Shown here: positions 1 through 7,224 of the stretch, one piece after another
Numbering within the stretch: the first letter of the stretch is position 1
Layout of the letters: every line of letters begins with the position of its first letter
NCBI GenBank assembly: GCA_050942695.1
Contig: JBMNNU010000121.1
Span: 1-9,346, forward strand
Source: JBMNNU01 sp050942695
GTDB taxonomy: Bacteria > Chloroflexota > UBA6077
Reading direction: 5' to 3'
Length of the DNA: 9,346 nt
The notes under the pieces: generated by a model
Databases searched by the model: none
The model's input: only the letters and a program-made list of their open reading frames with translations
What the model was told of the DNA's origin: nothing
Made by a program: the position numbers and the translations under genes

Positions 1-731
1 TCTACCGCAGGCCGAATAACATCCCTCTCCTCCGTCCCAAGGGTGCATCCTTCACCTGCGTGGGGGTTCAAGGCAGCAACTCCGATCCGTGGGTTTTCGA
101 TCCCAGCAGCTCTGGACGCGCTCACCGCATGTTTTAGCGTGCTGATTATTCTCTCCCTGGTTATCAGGTCCGGCATCTCCCTGATCGAGGCGTGGAGCGT
201 CACCGATGCCAGCACCAGATTAGGGCTTACCTGGATCACCGAATAGTCTGTGGTATCGAAGATAGAGGCGAAGTACTCGTACTCGTCAGGGTAGTTGAAC
301 CCTGCCATCTTCATCGCGGCTTTGTTCAACGGAGCAAACACCACGGCTTCTACCTTACCGGCTTGCGCTAACTCGATACCCCTGTCCAGATACTCCACCA
401 TGGCTCGCCCGTTTTCTACACTGGCCTCCGGCTTTTCCGGTCTATCCGGCACATTCGCCAGATCTATCACCTGCAGGATACCTACTTCGGGCTTCGCTTT
501 CTCGATATCTGCGATGCGAACGATTTTGGGTTCGCCGTTCTTCCAGCCCGGCGCTTCAGCTAGAACGCCTGCATCGCCGATTACGATCGGGACGCAGTGC
601 TGATAGATCTCAGCTTCAGATAACGCCTTTACAACGATTTCTGGCCCAATGCCAACGGGGTCTCCCATCGCTACAGCGATTTTAGGCAATGGCTCCTTGA
701 TTGTTCCCCCTAATTTTTTCTGTTCGCTCAC
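1..731 (-). CDS. pdxA: PdxA-family 4-phospho-hydroxyacid dehydrogenase, 3' end cut by window edge
   Basis: The 243 visible residues match the PdxA family (4-hydroxythreonine-4-phosphate dehydrogenase, NAD-dependent, vitamin B6 synthesis; PdxA2 paralogs oxidise D-threonate/D-erythronate 4-phosphate). PdxA is usually about 330 aa, so roughly 90 C-terminal residues lie outside the window. Visible marks are the N-terminal AMGDPVGIGPE segment (residues 21-31), a metal-ligand His in VTLHASI (H180), and LNPHAGEG (H224 region); the third metal His would lie beyond the edge. The usual substrate-contacting GHTEF motif is replaced by DEYEYF (149-154), so the classical His-Thr pair is missing. This favours a paralog with another substrate over true PdxA. 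I chose the GTG at 731 because AGGAGG sits 7 nt upstream; an in-frame ATG at 749 has no ribosome binding site. It is transcribed divergently from the hydrolase operon. The family call is firm; the substrate is open. Confidence 0.85.
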   Translation of the reverse strand, partial: MSEQKKLGGTIKEPLPKIAVAMGDPVGIGPEIVVKALSEAEIYQHCVPIVIGDAGVLAEAPGWKNGEPKIVRIADIEKAKPEVGILQVIDLANVPDRPEKPEASVENGRAMVEYLDRGIELAQAGKVEAVVFAPLNKAAMKMAGFNYPDEYEYFASIFDTTDYSVIQVSPNLVLASVTLHASIREMPDLITRERIISTLKHAVSASRAAGIENPRIGVAALNPHAGEGCTLGTEERDVIRPAV

Positions 732-782
732 CTGCGCCCCTCCTGCCATCGGCGTTTTCGCATTTTACGCCTTCAGTGGTCT

Positions 783-811
783 ATTGTGATTATGCTTAAC
801 GCCCCTGTCAA
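783..811 (-). promoter_or_regulatory. Putative sigma-70-type promoter of the PdxA-family gene
   Basis: On the minus strand a perfect -35 TTGACA (806-811) is followed after 17 nt by CACAAT (783-788), a 4/6 match to the -10 consensus. The predicted start would be near position 776, about 45 nt upstream of the GTG start. The 5' leader then contains a 5-bp hairpin (GGCGT/ACGCC, 751-755 with 767-771) just before the ribosome binding site. Confidence 0.5.
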
Positions 812-925
812 TTAAGCCAACGGATCATTCTCTCTACTCCTGTGGCCTTTCCCTCGCATCTATAGAGCCCTTAACGGAGTGTTGAGACCGTCCCGAAGTT
901 GGTAAAGCCGATTGCTGGGGCCGAG

Positions 926-950
926 AGCACGGCGCTGAAGCGACCGTGCT
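926..950. repeat. Compact hairpin in the divergent intergenic region
   Basis: AGCACGG (926-932) pairs with CCGTGCT (944-950), and the stem continues inward as CGCT/AGCG past a single bulged A at 943. It stands 20 bp from the REP-like palindrome and has no U-tract on either strand, so it does not look like an intrinsic terminator. It may be part of the same repeat unit or a remnant of a mobile element. I see no coding potential in 812-970 that I would support. Confidence 0.5.
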
Positions 951-970
951 GAGAAGACGAAGTCCAATGC

Positions 971-1030
971 TGTAGCGTCGGGGCTCGTCCCCGACGAGGT
1001 ACCACGTCGGGCACAAGGCCCGACGCTACA
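971..1030. repeat. 60-bp REP/BIME-like double-hairpin palindrome
   Basis: The outer arms TGTAGCGTCGGG (971-982) and CCCGACGCTACA (1019-1030) are a perfect 12-bp inverted repeat. Two smaller perfect hairpins sit inside: GTCGGGG/CCCCGAC with a 5-nt loop (977-995), and GTCGGGC/GCCCGAC with a 5-nt loop (1006-1024). Two similar hairpins facing each other within one larger palindrome is the plan of bacterial REP pairs (BIMEs), which are spread by REP-associated transposases. No flanking target duplication is obvious. Its repeat status in the genome cannot be seen from this window. Confidence 0.7.
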
Positions 1031-1222
1031 TTGTGACTCGTGCCGTGAAGCATACCGCTTCTGTGGCTCTAAGGTATGGATATTGCTGGGCAACTGTAGC
1101 ATCAACCACGACAGTGTTAATCACCTTAGCAGAGGAAAGCTGAATAGCAGTATGGAGGCTATCCTCAAGGCAAAAACCAATCGGGATTAAAAAGTTCACT
1201 CTTGACAGGGAAAGGGCTAACT
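1031..1222. other. Leader region of the hydrolase operon, no clear promoter found
   Basis: This stretch must hold the promoter of the plus-strand operon unless transcription starts further left, but I find no convincing -35/-10 pair. A GG-N10-GC spacing (1073-1074 and 1085-1086, with TTGCT at the -12 side) weakly resembles a sigma-54 site; I do not rely on it. No riboswitch, tRNA or ORF worth supporting was recognised. Confidence 0.3.
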
Positions 1223-2059
1223 ATGACAACCACGAACATCCCCATCGTCTTTGCCGAAACGTCCCCTCCCCTGGGCAATCCCGCCGATCGTTTCTTCAAA
1301 ATGTACGAAGAGGTGGAGAAGCGCCGGGCTGCCCCCGATAGCGTGATGATCAAAGCCGAGCCCTACGATTGGCCTTACGACGGAGACCTCGACCTGGCAC
1401 GTACGGCGCTGCTCTGTATCGACCTTCAGACCGACTTCAACGGGCCGGGGGGATATGTCGACCTGATGGGCTATGACCTGAATCTCACCCGCCGGTCGCT
1501 CGGACCAACCAGAAAGATGCAGGACGCTGCTCGCCAGGCCGGGATGATGGTCGTACATACGCGAGAAGGGCACGACCCGAACTGGGGCAACATGCCGCTG
1601 AACAAATACTGGCGGAGCAAACGAATCGGAGCACCGCTGGGCGAGGCTGGGCAGCACGGGCGCGTACTCATCGTTGGCGAACCCGGGCAGGACATCTTGC
1701 CCGAGGTAGCTCCAATGCCCGGCGAGATCGTCATCGACAAGCCGAGTAAGGGGGCATTCACGACGACCGACATCGATCTGATCCTGCGCAGCAAGGGCAT
1801 CACCCATCTAATCATCTGCGGCACCACTACCGACGTCTGTGTGGCGGGCATTATGAGAGAAGCCAACGATCTGGGATACGAGTGTGTGGTGATCGAAGAC
1901 GCTACCGGCGCCACCAAATGGGAGAATCACGTCGCAGCGCTGGAGATGGTCAAGATGCAGGGCGGGGTCTTCGGCTGCGTCAGCACATCGGATAACGTAG
2001 TCGACGGTATCCGCCGCGCGAAGGAGAAGCGCGACCGCCTGATGAGCCAGCAACCGTAA
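1223..2059 (+). CDS. biuH: Biuret hydrolase-type cysteine hydrolase (isochorismatase superfamily)
   Basis: A 278-aa cytoplasmic hydrolase. Biuret hydrolase converts biuret to allophanate and ammonia; close relatives cleave triuret (TrtA). The catalytic triad is visible: Asp67 in CIDLQTDF, Lys173 in IDKPSKGAF, and Cys206 in TTTDVCVAG. Phe72, Lys176 and Gln246 (KMQGGVFG) fit the substrate residues of R. leguminosarum BiuH (D36, F41, K142, K145, C175, Q215, recalled from memory), and all intervals are identical (106, 33 and 40 residues between D, K, C and Q). Other shared blocks are WPYDG near the N-terminus, GGYVDLMGYDL, HTREGH and MREANDLGYEC. There are about 31 extra N-terminal residues. The ATG at 1223 follows AAAGGG at 6 nt; an in-frame TTG at 1202 is less likely. 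It is first in an operon with two ureide/nucleobase-type permeases. Triuret, or another N-carbamoyl amide, remains possible as substrate. Confidence 0.85.
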   Translation: MTTTNIPIVFAETSPPLGNPADRFFKMYEEVEKRRAAPDSVMIKAEPYDWPYDGDLDLARTALLCIDLQTDFNGPGGYVDLMGYDLNLTRRSLGPTRKMQDAARQAGMMVVHTREGHDPNWGNMPLNKYWRSKRIGAPLGEAGQHGRVLIVGEPGQDILPEVAPMPGEIVIDKPSKGAFTTTDIDLILRSKGITHLIICGTTTDVCVAGIMREANDLGYECVVIEDATGATKWENHVAALEMVKMQGGVFGCVSTSDNVVDGIRRAKEKRDRLMSQQP

Positions 2060-3460
2060 ATGGACCAACCGCGAGATCCGGACCCGGAAGAAAGCAGGCA
2101 CGGATCAGAACCGGATGCGGTTGAACAGCCAGAAGGCCGAGCTGCTGGAGCCGGTGAACCACAGATCGACCTGCTGTATCGCTCTCAGGATAAGCCTAGC
2201 CTGGGAGACATGGGGCTGTACAGCCTGCAGTGGGTGTTGATCGGCTTTTATGGCGCGGTCTGGGGCATCGCCATCGTCGGCATAGGCCTGGGGCTTGAGG
2301 GCGGGGTCCTGGCCAACTATATGGGCCGGGTCGTGCTGATGATCGGCCTGGCTACTCTAGCCCAGGCATGGCTGGGCCACCGGATGGCGATGCTCTCCGG
2401 CCCAAACATAATACCGTCGCTGGCTATCGTTGCAGCCTTCTCTGCAGGAGGGCTGGGTTATGCCCTCCAGTCATTTAATGCCCTGATCATCGGCGGCGTC
2501 ATCGTTGGGGTAATAGCGCTCCTGGGCTGGATGCGATACATCCAGTTAGTCTGGACGCCGATGGTGCTGGGCTCGATGGTTATCATGATAGGCCTGGCCG
2601 TCGCCGGAACCGGCATGGAGCTCATTGCCCAGCTAGGTTTTGGGTGGCCTTTCTTGCTAGGGATAGGGCTCGCCCTCCTCACCGGTTACCTGTCGATCCG
2701 AGGCCAGGGCTTCCTAGCCTCCGCGTCGATCGGCATCACGATCGTGCTAGGGTATGTCATCTTCATGATCACCGGCCAATTCGACTGGACTTTGGTAACG
2801 ATGATGCCGGCCTTCAACCTGCCGATCCTATTTCCATTCGGACTCGCCCTCCCACCGCTAGATCTGATCCTGATCATGACGCTGGTGACGCTCCTAGCGG
2901 CGCTGAACCTCTATGGCAATCTCGACGCTTTCGGGGGCTTGGTGGGAGAGAGGATGGAACCAAGCCGGACAAAGCGATCCTTCGCGATCTTCGGCTTCCT
3001 GGAGAACGCGCTGGCCGGCGCGCTGGGAGTGCCGGGTTACGTCGCCTACGGTGAGAACCTTGGCATTGTCTCCCTAACACGGGTGGCCAGCCGTTTTCCC
3101 ATCATCGTAGCGTCCGTCATATTCATCCTGCTCAGCTTCTTCGGTTTCATGGCAGGGTTGATGGCCGCGATGCCCCGTCCTCTCGCGGGGGCCATCCTCC
3201 TGGGGGTGGCGGCCAACGTCATAGGTATCGGGGCCAACACCTGGATGTCCCTACCCGAATTCGGGAGGCGAGAGCAGTTCATCGTCAGCTTCTCCATCTT
3301 CCTCACCCTTGGACTCTACCTGCTCCCGGATACCGTGCTCGCCGCTCTGCCGCGAGTGGTTCAGACGATCTTCACCAATCCGGTAGTCTTCGTGATCCTC
3401 GTAGTAATCATCCTAGAGCAGGTGGTCTTCCGTAAATCTCAGAGGGACAGCCGGTCTTGA
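2060..3460 (+). CDS. NCS2 (UraA/xanthine-uracil type) permease
   Basis: A 466-aa integral membrane protein of the NCS2 nucleobase:cation symporter family (SLC23-like, usually about 14 membrane segments). A 40-residue acidic, Pro/Glu-rich cytoplasmic N-terminus precedes the first helix. The TM3 region reads LSGPNIIPS (112-120), where the family has a half-helix substrate loop. TM10 carries YGENLG (330-335), equal to YGENIG of E. coli UraA, so the substrate-binding Glu290 equivalent is present as Glu332. By hand alignment the second UraA substrate Glu (Glu241, in EHVGH) is replaced by Asn283 (LNLYGN), so specificity has probably shifted from uracil. The stop of the upstream hydrolase and this ATG abut (TAAATG) with no strong ribosome binding site, which suggests translational coupling. 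The likely substrate is a nucleobase or ureide feeding the hydrolase; this is inferred from context. Confidence 0.85.
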   Translation: MDQPRDPDPEESRHGSEPDAVEQPEGRAAGAGEPQIDLLYRSQDKPSLGDMGLYSLQWVLIGFYGAVWGIAIVGIGLGLEGGVLANYMGRVVLMIGLATLAQAWLGHRMAMLSGPNIIPSLAIVAAFSAGGLGYALQSFNALIIGGVIVGVIALLGWMRYIQLVWTPMVLGSMVIMIGLAVAGTGMELIAQLGFGWPFLLGIGLALLTGYLSIRGQGFLASASIGITIVLGYVIFMITGQFDWTLVTMMPAFNLPILFPFGLALPPLDLILIMTLVTLLAALNLYGNLDAFGGLVGERMEPSRTKRSFAIFGFLENALAGALGVPGYVAYGENLGIVSLTRVASRFPIIVASVIFILLSFFGFMAGLMAAMPRPLAGAILLGVAANVIGIGANTWMSLPEFGRREQFIVSFSIFLTLGLYLLPDTVLAALPRVVQTIFTNPVVFVILVVIILEQVVFRKSQRDSRS

Positions 3461-3483
3461 ACCGGCGGGGAGGGGTGGTGTAG

Positions 3484-4926
3484 ATGGCAATACCGGAGCA
3501 AAGGCGCCACAGTGGGGAGTTGGTCCTCAGTCCCTCTCGCCTGGCTCGCCAGGAACTCCTCCCGGTGGGCATGGAGGAACGCAACATAGGCTTACCCTCG
3601 TTCGCTGCCCTCTGGCTCACTATGGGGGCTCAGATGGGGGTGTTTACCCTTGGAGCCTCGCTAGCACAAGCCCTTTCACCCCCTCTGGCGCTGCTGGTTA
3701 TCCTGATCGCCAATCTCGCCATGGTGGCGATCCTAGTCCTGATAGGCGACATCGGCATCGAGCATGGCATCAACTTTGCGGGCTACCTGAGAGCGCCCTT
3801 CGGGATAATGGGTAGCTATCTTCCGCTAGCGCTCCGGGGTTTATCCGCCATTGCCTGGTTCGGCATTCAAACCTACTTTGGGGCCACGGCGATAGAGGTG
3901 GTCAGCTCGCAATTCCTGGGCATATCCGCATTCCCTGTCTGGTACGTCGCCTTCGGTATACTTCAGATCGCCATCGTAGCCGCAGGTATCGAGGTGATCC
4001 GCAACGTGGTGAACGCCGCAGCCCCTGCCCTGGTGGTGCTCTCGGTCTGGCTGCTCTTCATCATGTTCTCCCAGGCTTCGATCCAGCAGTTCTGGGAGTA
4101 TCCGGCTACCGATCCGCAGCCCCTCGTGGTGGGCATTGTGGCCAGTCTCTCCTACTGGTCCACTGTGGCCATCAACGTACCCGACTTCACCCGGTTCGTC
4201 AAAGCGGAGCCAAGCCGACAGTTCTTCACCCGCAATCGGGTCAGTTTCATCGCGCAGTTAATCGGGATGCCCACGGGGATGCTGTTCTTCACGCTCGTGG
4301 GGATGGCGGGATTTGTCTTCACCGGGGAGTTCAATCCCGTTCTGGCCATCGCCGCTCTGATCGGTGGGGCCTTCTTGCTGCTGGCATTAGGCGTAGTTAT
4401 TCTAGCGCAGCTCACTACCAACATCACCGCCAACATATACGCCTCTGCCTACGCAGCTAGCGCAATCGGCTCACCCAGAATCAGCTACAGCAGGGGGGCT
4501 GTCATCACCGGCCTTATGGGGCTCTTCCTCACCTTTCCATGGGTCCTGCTAGACCTCTTCTTGACCTTCCTGCCGGTTGTAGGGGCGGCGTTAGCCCCAA
4601 CTGCCGGGGTGATGCTCTCCGATTACTACCTGATCCGGCGCCGGCGCATCGACGTCCCGCAGATCTTCGACCCCGAGGGGCAGTATCGCTACTGGAAGGG
4701 CATCAACCCGGCCAGCTACATCGCTTGGGGTGCTGGTGCAATCGCCGGAATAACCCTACTGGATTACTCCTTTCTAGTAGCGCTGCCCGTCGCCCTCGTG
4801 CTCTACTACCTGCTGATGCGCTTCTGGATCCTAAAGCGTTACAGGCAGAGCGAATTGACACCGGAAGGTAGACACGCGCTCGCGACGAGCCTCGACCGCA
4901 ACTGGCCGATCCGGATGGCCGGGTAA
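3484..4926 (+). CDS. NCS1 (Mhp1/CodB-like) nucleobase or hydantoin permease
   Basis: A 480-aa secondary transporter of the NCS1 family (cytosine, allantoin, hydantoin and related symporters; about 12 membrane segments, LeuT fold). The EERNIGLPSFAALWLTMG segment (31-48) starts TM1. WFGIQTYFG (125-133) matches the Mhp1 substrate-site motif, with Trp125 and Gln129 in the W-x3-Q spacing of Mhp1 W117/Q121. SYWSTVAINVPDFTRF (223-238) contains the second stacking Trp (W225, Mhp1 W220). TTNITAN (311-317) is the TM8 stretch that carries the substrate Asn in Mhp1. DYYLIRRRR (380-388) is a typical cytoplasmic loop. The gene starts 23 nt after the NCS2 stop with a G-rich ribosome binding site (GGGGAGGGG). 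Retention of both Trp residues suggests a planar cyclic substrate such as a hydantoin, allantoin or pyrimidine. Third gene of the hydrolase operon; it ends 8 bp from the convergent proX-like gene. Confidence 0.88.
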   Translation: MAIPEQRRHSGELVLSPSRLARQELLPVGMEERNIGLPSFAALWLTMGAQMGVFTLGASLAQALSPPLALLVILIANLAMVAILVLIGDIGIEHGINFAGYLRAPFGIMGSYLPLALRGLSAIAWFGIQTYFGATAIEVVSSQFLGISAFPVWYVAFGILQIAIVAAGIEVIRNVVNAAAPALVVLSVWLLFIMFSQASIQQFWEYPATDPQPLVVGIVASLSYWSTVAINVPDFTRFVKAEPSRQFFTRNRVSFIAQLIGMPTGMLFFTLVGMAGFVFTGEFNPVLAIAALIGGAFLLLALGVVILAQLTTNITANIYASAYAASAIGSPRISYSRGAVITGLMGLFLTFPWVLLDLFLTFLPVVGAALAPTAGVMLSDYYLIRRRRIDVPQIFDPEGQYRYWKGINPASYIAWGAGAIAGITLLDYSFLVALPVALVLYYLLMRFWILKRYRQSELTPEGRHALATSLDRNWPIRMAG

Positions 4927-4934
4927 TGCAGCGG

Positions 4935-6029
4935 TCAGTAGCTTGTCTTGGCTAGTGCCTCCTTAATCTTCTGAGCGTTTTCCGCCGGCATCCAGGTGGT
5001 CCATCGGTCCTCGAAGGTTTTCAGGTAATAGACCGCAACCTCTTCCGAAGTGGGCTGCACGTCGTTTTCTTTAGCCCAGGCGAGGGTCTTGTTGATCGGT
5101 TCCAAACCTACATCCATCTTTTTGAGCATCTCGACCACGTCTGGAGCCTTCTGCGGCGTATCTTTGTGGATTCCTATGTCTATTGGGAGGGACTCGTAAG
5201 CGCAGGCCTCCTTAGGCTTGTACGACTCGTCATCTACCCCCTTTTCGACTTCAGCCCAGACCTCTTTGCTGAACTCAGGCTCCTCAATTACGTGCCAGTC
5301 GAACATACCCATAAGGGCCGTGGGAGCCCAGTAGTAGCCGAATACCGGCTCATGCCTCTTCTGCGGTCCCGCCAGAGCAGCGTCCATCGCCCCGGAGCTA
5401 CCCGGCTCGACGATATCGTAGTACTCGTCAAGTCCATACGCCTTGAACTTGGCGCGGTTGACCTTGGCGCACTCCCAGCCCGTGATGCAGTTGATGAAGG
5501 CGCCTTTGCTTGGGTTCTCAGGATTCTCGAACAGCTTCACTACATCAGGGCGCTTCAGGTCTTCGACGGTTTTAATGTCGTACTCCTCAGACACCCACGT
5601 AGGGACTATAAAGAACTGCGGACCGGCCTCATAGATAGGGCCTAGGTTCTGGATGTCCCCGGCAGCGATCATCTTATCGTAGGTATCCTTCCAGTTCTGC
5701 TGCCACAGCTCCAACCAGATGTCGATCTCACCTCTCGCCAGGGCCGTTTCGGCGAGTGGGGTAGTGAGCTCTACTGTCTCTACCGGATAGCCATAGCCCT
5801 TTTCGATTACGAACTTGCCGATGGCATTGTTCAACCACAGGGAATCGAACTGTGTATCTGCGAGCTTGAGGGTCGACTTCTCGGCCGCAGGCGATGTAGC
5901 CTCCGGTGCCGCGGTCCCCGGGGTTGCAGCCTCGGGTGTGCTTGCGCATGCGGCTCCGATTAGCCCCACGCCCACAGCACTAACAGCGACGAGCAGCGCC
6001 GCTAGCTTTTTCCACTTGCCTGTTCGCAT
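4935..6029 (-). CDS. proX: ProX/OpuAC-type betaine-binding lipoprotein of an ABC importer
   Basis: A 364-aa extracytoplasmic substrate-binding protein (OpuAC family) that hands a quaternary ammonium solute to the ProW/ProV complex. The N-terminus is a signal peptide with basic MRTGKWKK and a hydrophobic core, then GLIGAAC with Cys28 as the probable lipid anchor; the -3 Gly makes the lipobox imperfect. A Thr/Pro/Ala/Glu tether (29-50) follows. The mature part is rich in Trp suited to a betaine-binding aromatic cage (W65, W105, W109, W113, W145, W186, W234, W245). It carries family blocks FVIEKGYGYPVETVE (73-87), CITGWECAKVN (181-191) and APTALMG (235-241). C181 and C187 may form a disulfide. 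GAGGGAG lies about 7 nt before the ATG. Last gene of proV-proW-proX. Glycine betaine, proline betaine, choline or TMAO-like ligands are all possible. Confidence 0.9.
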   Translation of the reverse strand: MRTGKWKKLAALLVAVSAVGVGLIGAACASTPEAATPGTAAPEATSPAAEKSTLKLADTQFDSLWLNNAIGKFVIEKGYGYPVETVELTTPLAETALARGEIDIWLELWQQNWKDTYDKMIAAGDIQNLGPIYEAGPQFFIVPTWVSEEYDIKTVEDLKRPDVVKLFENPENPSKGAFINCITGWECAKVNRAKFKAYGLDEYYDIVEPGSSGAMDAALAGPQKRHEPVFGYYWAPTALMGMFDWHVIEEPEFSKEVWAEVEKGVDDESYKPKEACAYESLPIDIGIHKDTPQKAPDVVEMLKKMDVGLEPINKTLAWAKENDVQPTSEEVAVYYLKTFEDRWTTWMPAENAQKIKEALAKTSY

Positions 6030-6070
6030 AATTATCTCCCTCTTTTCTAGTTCGCGTCGGCCAAGCCGGA

Positions 6071-6106
6071 CCGGTACTCCAGACGGTAGCCTGGAATGGT
6101 GACCGG
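6071..6106 (-). promoter_or_regulatory. Bulged stem-loop between proW and proX
   Basis: In the 87-nt gap, minus-strand RNA can pair CCGGT with ACCGG (outer stem, 6102-6106 with 6071-6075) and TCCAG with CTGGA (inner stem, 6091-6095 with 6078-6082) around an 8-nt loop. There is no U-tract. It could stabilise the proX segment of the mRNA, giving the excess of binding protein usual for ABC importers; that role is inference. Confidence 0.4.
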
Positions 6107-6116
6107 CCCCCGGTAT

Positions 6117-7223
6117 CTATCCACGTCCTACAGGCTGCTGCTTAACGAGTCCCTGCGTGATTCGATCGAGGATCATAGCCATGAATACGATAGCGATGCC
6201 ACCCAGCAACCCAGTGCCGCTCTCAAGTCGAGCTATGCCGTTGAGCACTTCAGCTCCCACTCCACCAGCACCGATCATGGCAGCGATAACCACCATGGCC
6301 AAAGCCATCATAATGGTCTGGTTCAACCCAGCCATGATTGTAGGCAGCGCTAATGGCAACTGGACTTTGATGAGCAACTGAGCCCCGGTTGCCCCAAAAG
6401 CTCGGGCTGCCTCCAGAACGTTGGCGTCCACCTGGCGAATGCCCAAATTGGTAAACCGGATGATGGGCGGTACTGCGTAAATCCAAACGGCGATCACCGC
6501 CGGCACCTTACCCAGGCCGAACAACATAACCACCGGGATGAGGTACACGAAGCTGGGCATAGTCTGCATCAAGTCCAGGACAGGACGGATGGCGGCATCG
6601 AAGAGATCGTTCTTAGCTGCGATAATGCCGGCAGGGACTCCCAAAACTATTGCTAGCAAAGTGGCAGTGAGCACGATAGATAGGGTAGCCATCGCTGCCT
6701 CGAACAGCCCGATAGCTGCCAGAGCCACCATCATACCTGCTGCCAGAAACCCGAAGCTTCGCCCAACCACTCGATAGGCCGCTAGAGAGACGACAAAGGT
6801 CGTCAGCCACCAGGGAAGCCCAATCAACCAGTCTTGCAGCGGGACAAGCAGGTACTTTAGCAAGTTGGTGTTGACTGCGCTGAAGAATGGGTGGCAATAG
6901 ACGACTACCCAATCGACGGCGCCATCGATTGCCTTTCTAATCCCCGGACCCACCAACATCTGCTCAGGTACATCTGCAGCGGTGCCGAACGAGGTGAAAC
7001 TACCCGCGACCAGAAGAATCGCCGATAACCACACCCACCTGGGTATGATACCCAAGGCTCTGATTGGGGCCAGAACAGACTCCGAAAACGGGCTCTCTAC
7101 CGCTCTCGGTAGCTCTACATCTGCCCTCGATAGGTTATCGTGAGTATCTTTCGCTTTGCTGACAGATGGCCTAAGCACAACGGGCTGGGCCTCCATCATC
7201 GACCGTTCTAACATCTTAGCCAT
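6117..7223 (-). CDS. proW: ProW-type betaine ABC transporter permease
   Basis: A 368-aa inner-membrane permease close in length to E. coli ProW (354 aa). A cytoplasmic N-terminal tail of about 60 residues precedes the first helix (PRWVWLSAILLVAG). After several helices comes the binding-protein-dependent permease domain with LDLMQTMPSFVYLIPVVMLFG (217-237), nearly the same as the ProW core. The EAA loop EAARAFGATGAQLLIKVQLP (271-290), which docks on the ATPase, is followed by TIMAGLNQTIMMALAMVVIA. The open frame continues upstream to 7415 and would overlap proV. I chose the ATG at 7223 because AGGAGG lies 11 nt upstream and the extra residues do not look like ProW. An ATG at 7256 has a poorly spaced GGAG. 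The permease pairs with ProV and the ProX-like lipoprotein. Confidence 0.92.
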   Translation of the reverse strand: MAKMLERSMMEAQPVVLRPSVSKAKDTHDNLSRADVELPRAVESPFSESVLAPIRALGIIPRWVWLSAILLVAGSFTSFGTAADVPEQMLVGPGIRKAIDGAVDWVVVYCHPFFSAVNTNLLKYLLVPLQDWLIGLPWWLTTFVVSLAAYRVVGRSFGFLAAGMMVALAAIGLFEAAMATLSIVLTATLLAIVLGVPAGIIAAKNDLFDAAIRPVLDLMQTMPSFVYLIPVVMLFGLGKVPAVIAVWIYAVPPIIRFTNLGIRQVDANVLEAARAFGATGAQLLIKVQLPLALPTIMAGLNQTIMMALAMVVIAAMIGAGGVGAEVLNGIARLESGTGLLGGIAIVFMAMILDRITQGLVKQQPVGRG

Positions 7224-7224
7224 A

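Noticed and set aside
1073..1086. Sigma-54-like GG-N10-GC motif
   Set aside because: Only the core dinucleotides and part of the -12 element match. No enhancer-binding protein or IHF site is visible.
834..1105. Overlapping minus-strand ORFs of 60-81 aa across the palindromic region
   Set aside because: They follow the inverted repeats, overlap each other in several frames, and have no recognisable motif or good ribosome binding site.
1202..1222. TTG start and a TTGACA -35 box directly before the hydrolase ATG
   Set aside because: A -10 box at normal spacing would lie inside the gene. The ATG at 1223 has a better placed G-rich ribosome binding site, so TTGACA here is probably chance.
1031..1222. 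Guanidine (ykkC-type) riboswitch, expected near urea or biuret nitrogen genes
   Set aside because: None of the conserved blocks of that class could be found by eye.
1217..1807. 196-aa ORF opposite the hydrolase gene
   Set aside because: Antisense shadow of a strongly conserved coding frame; no domain recognised.
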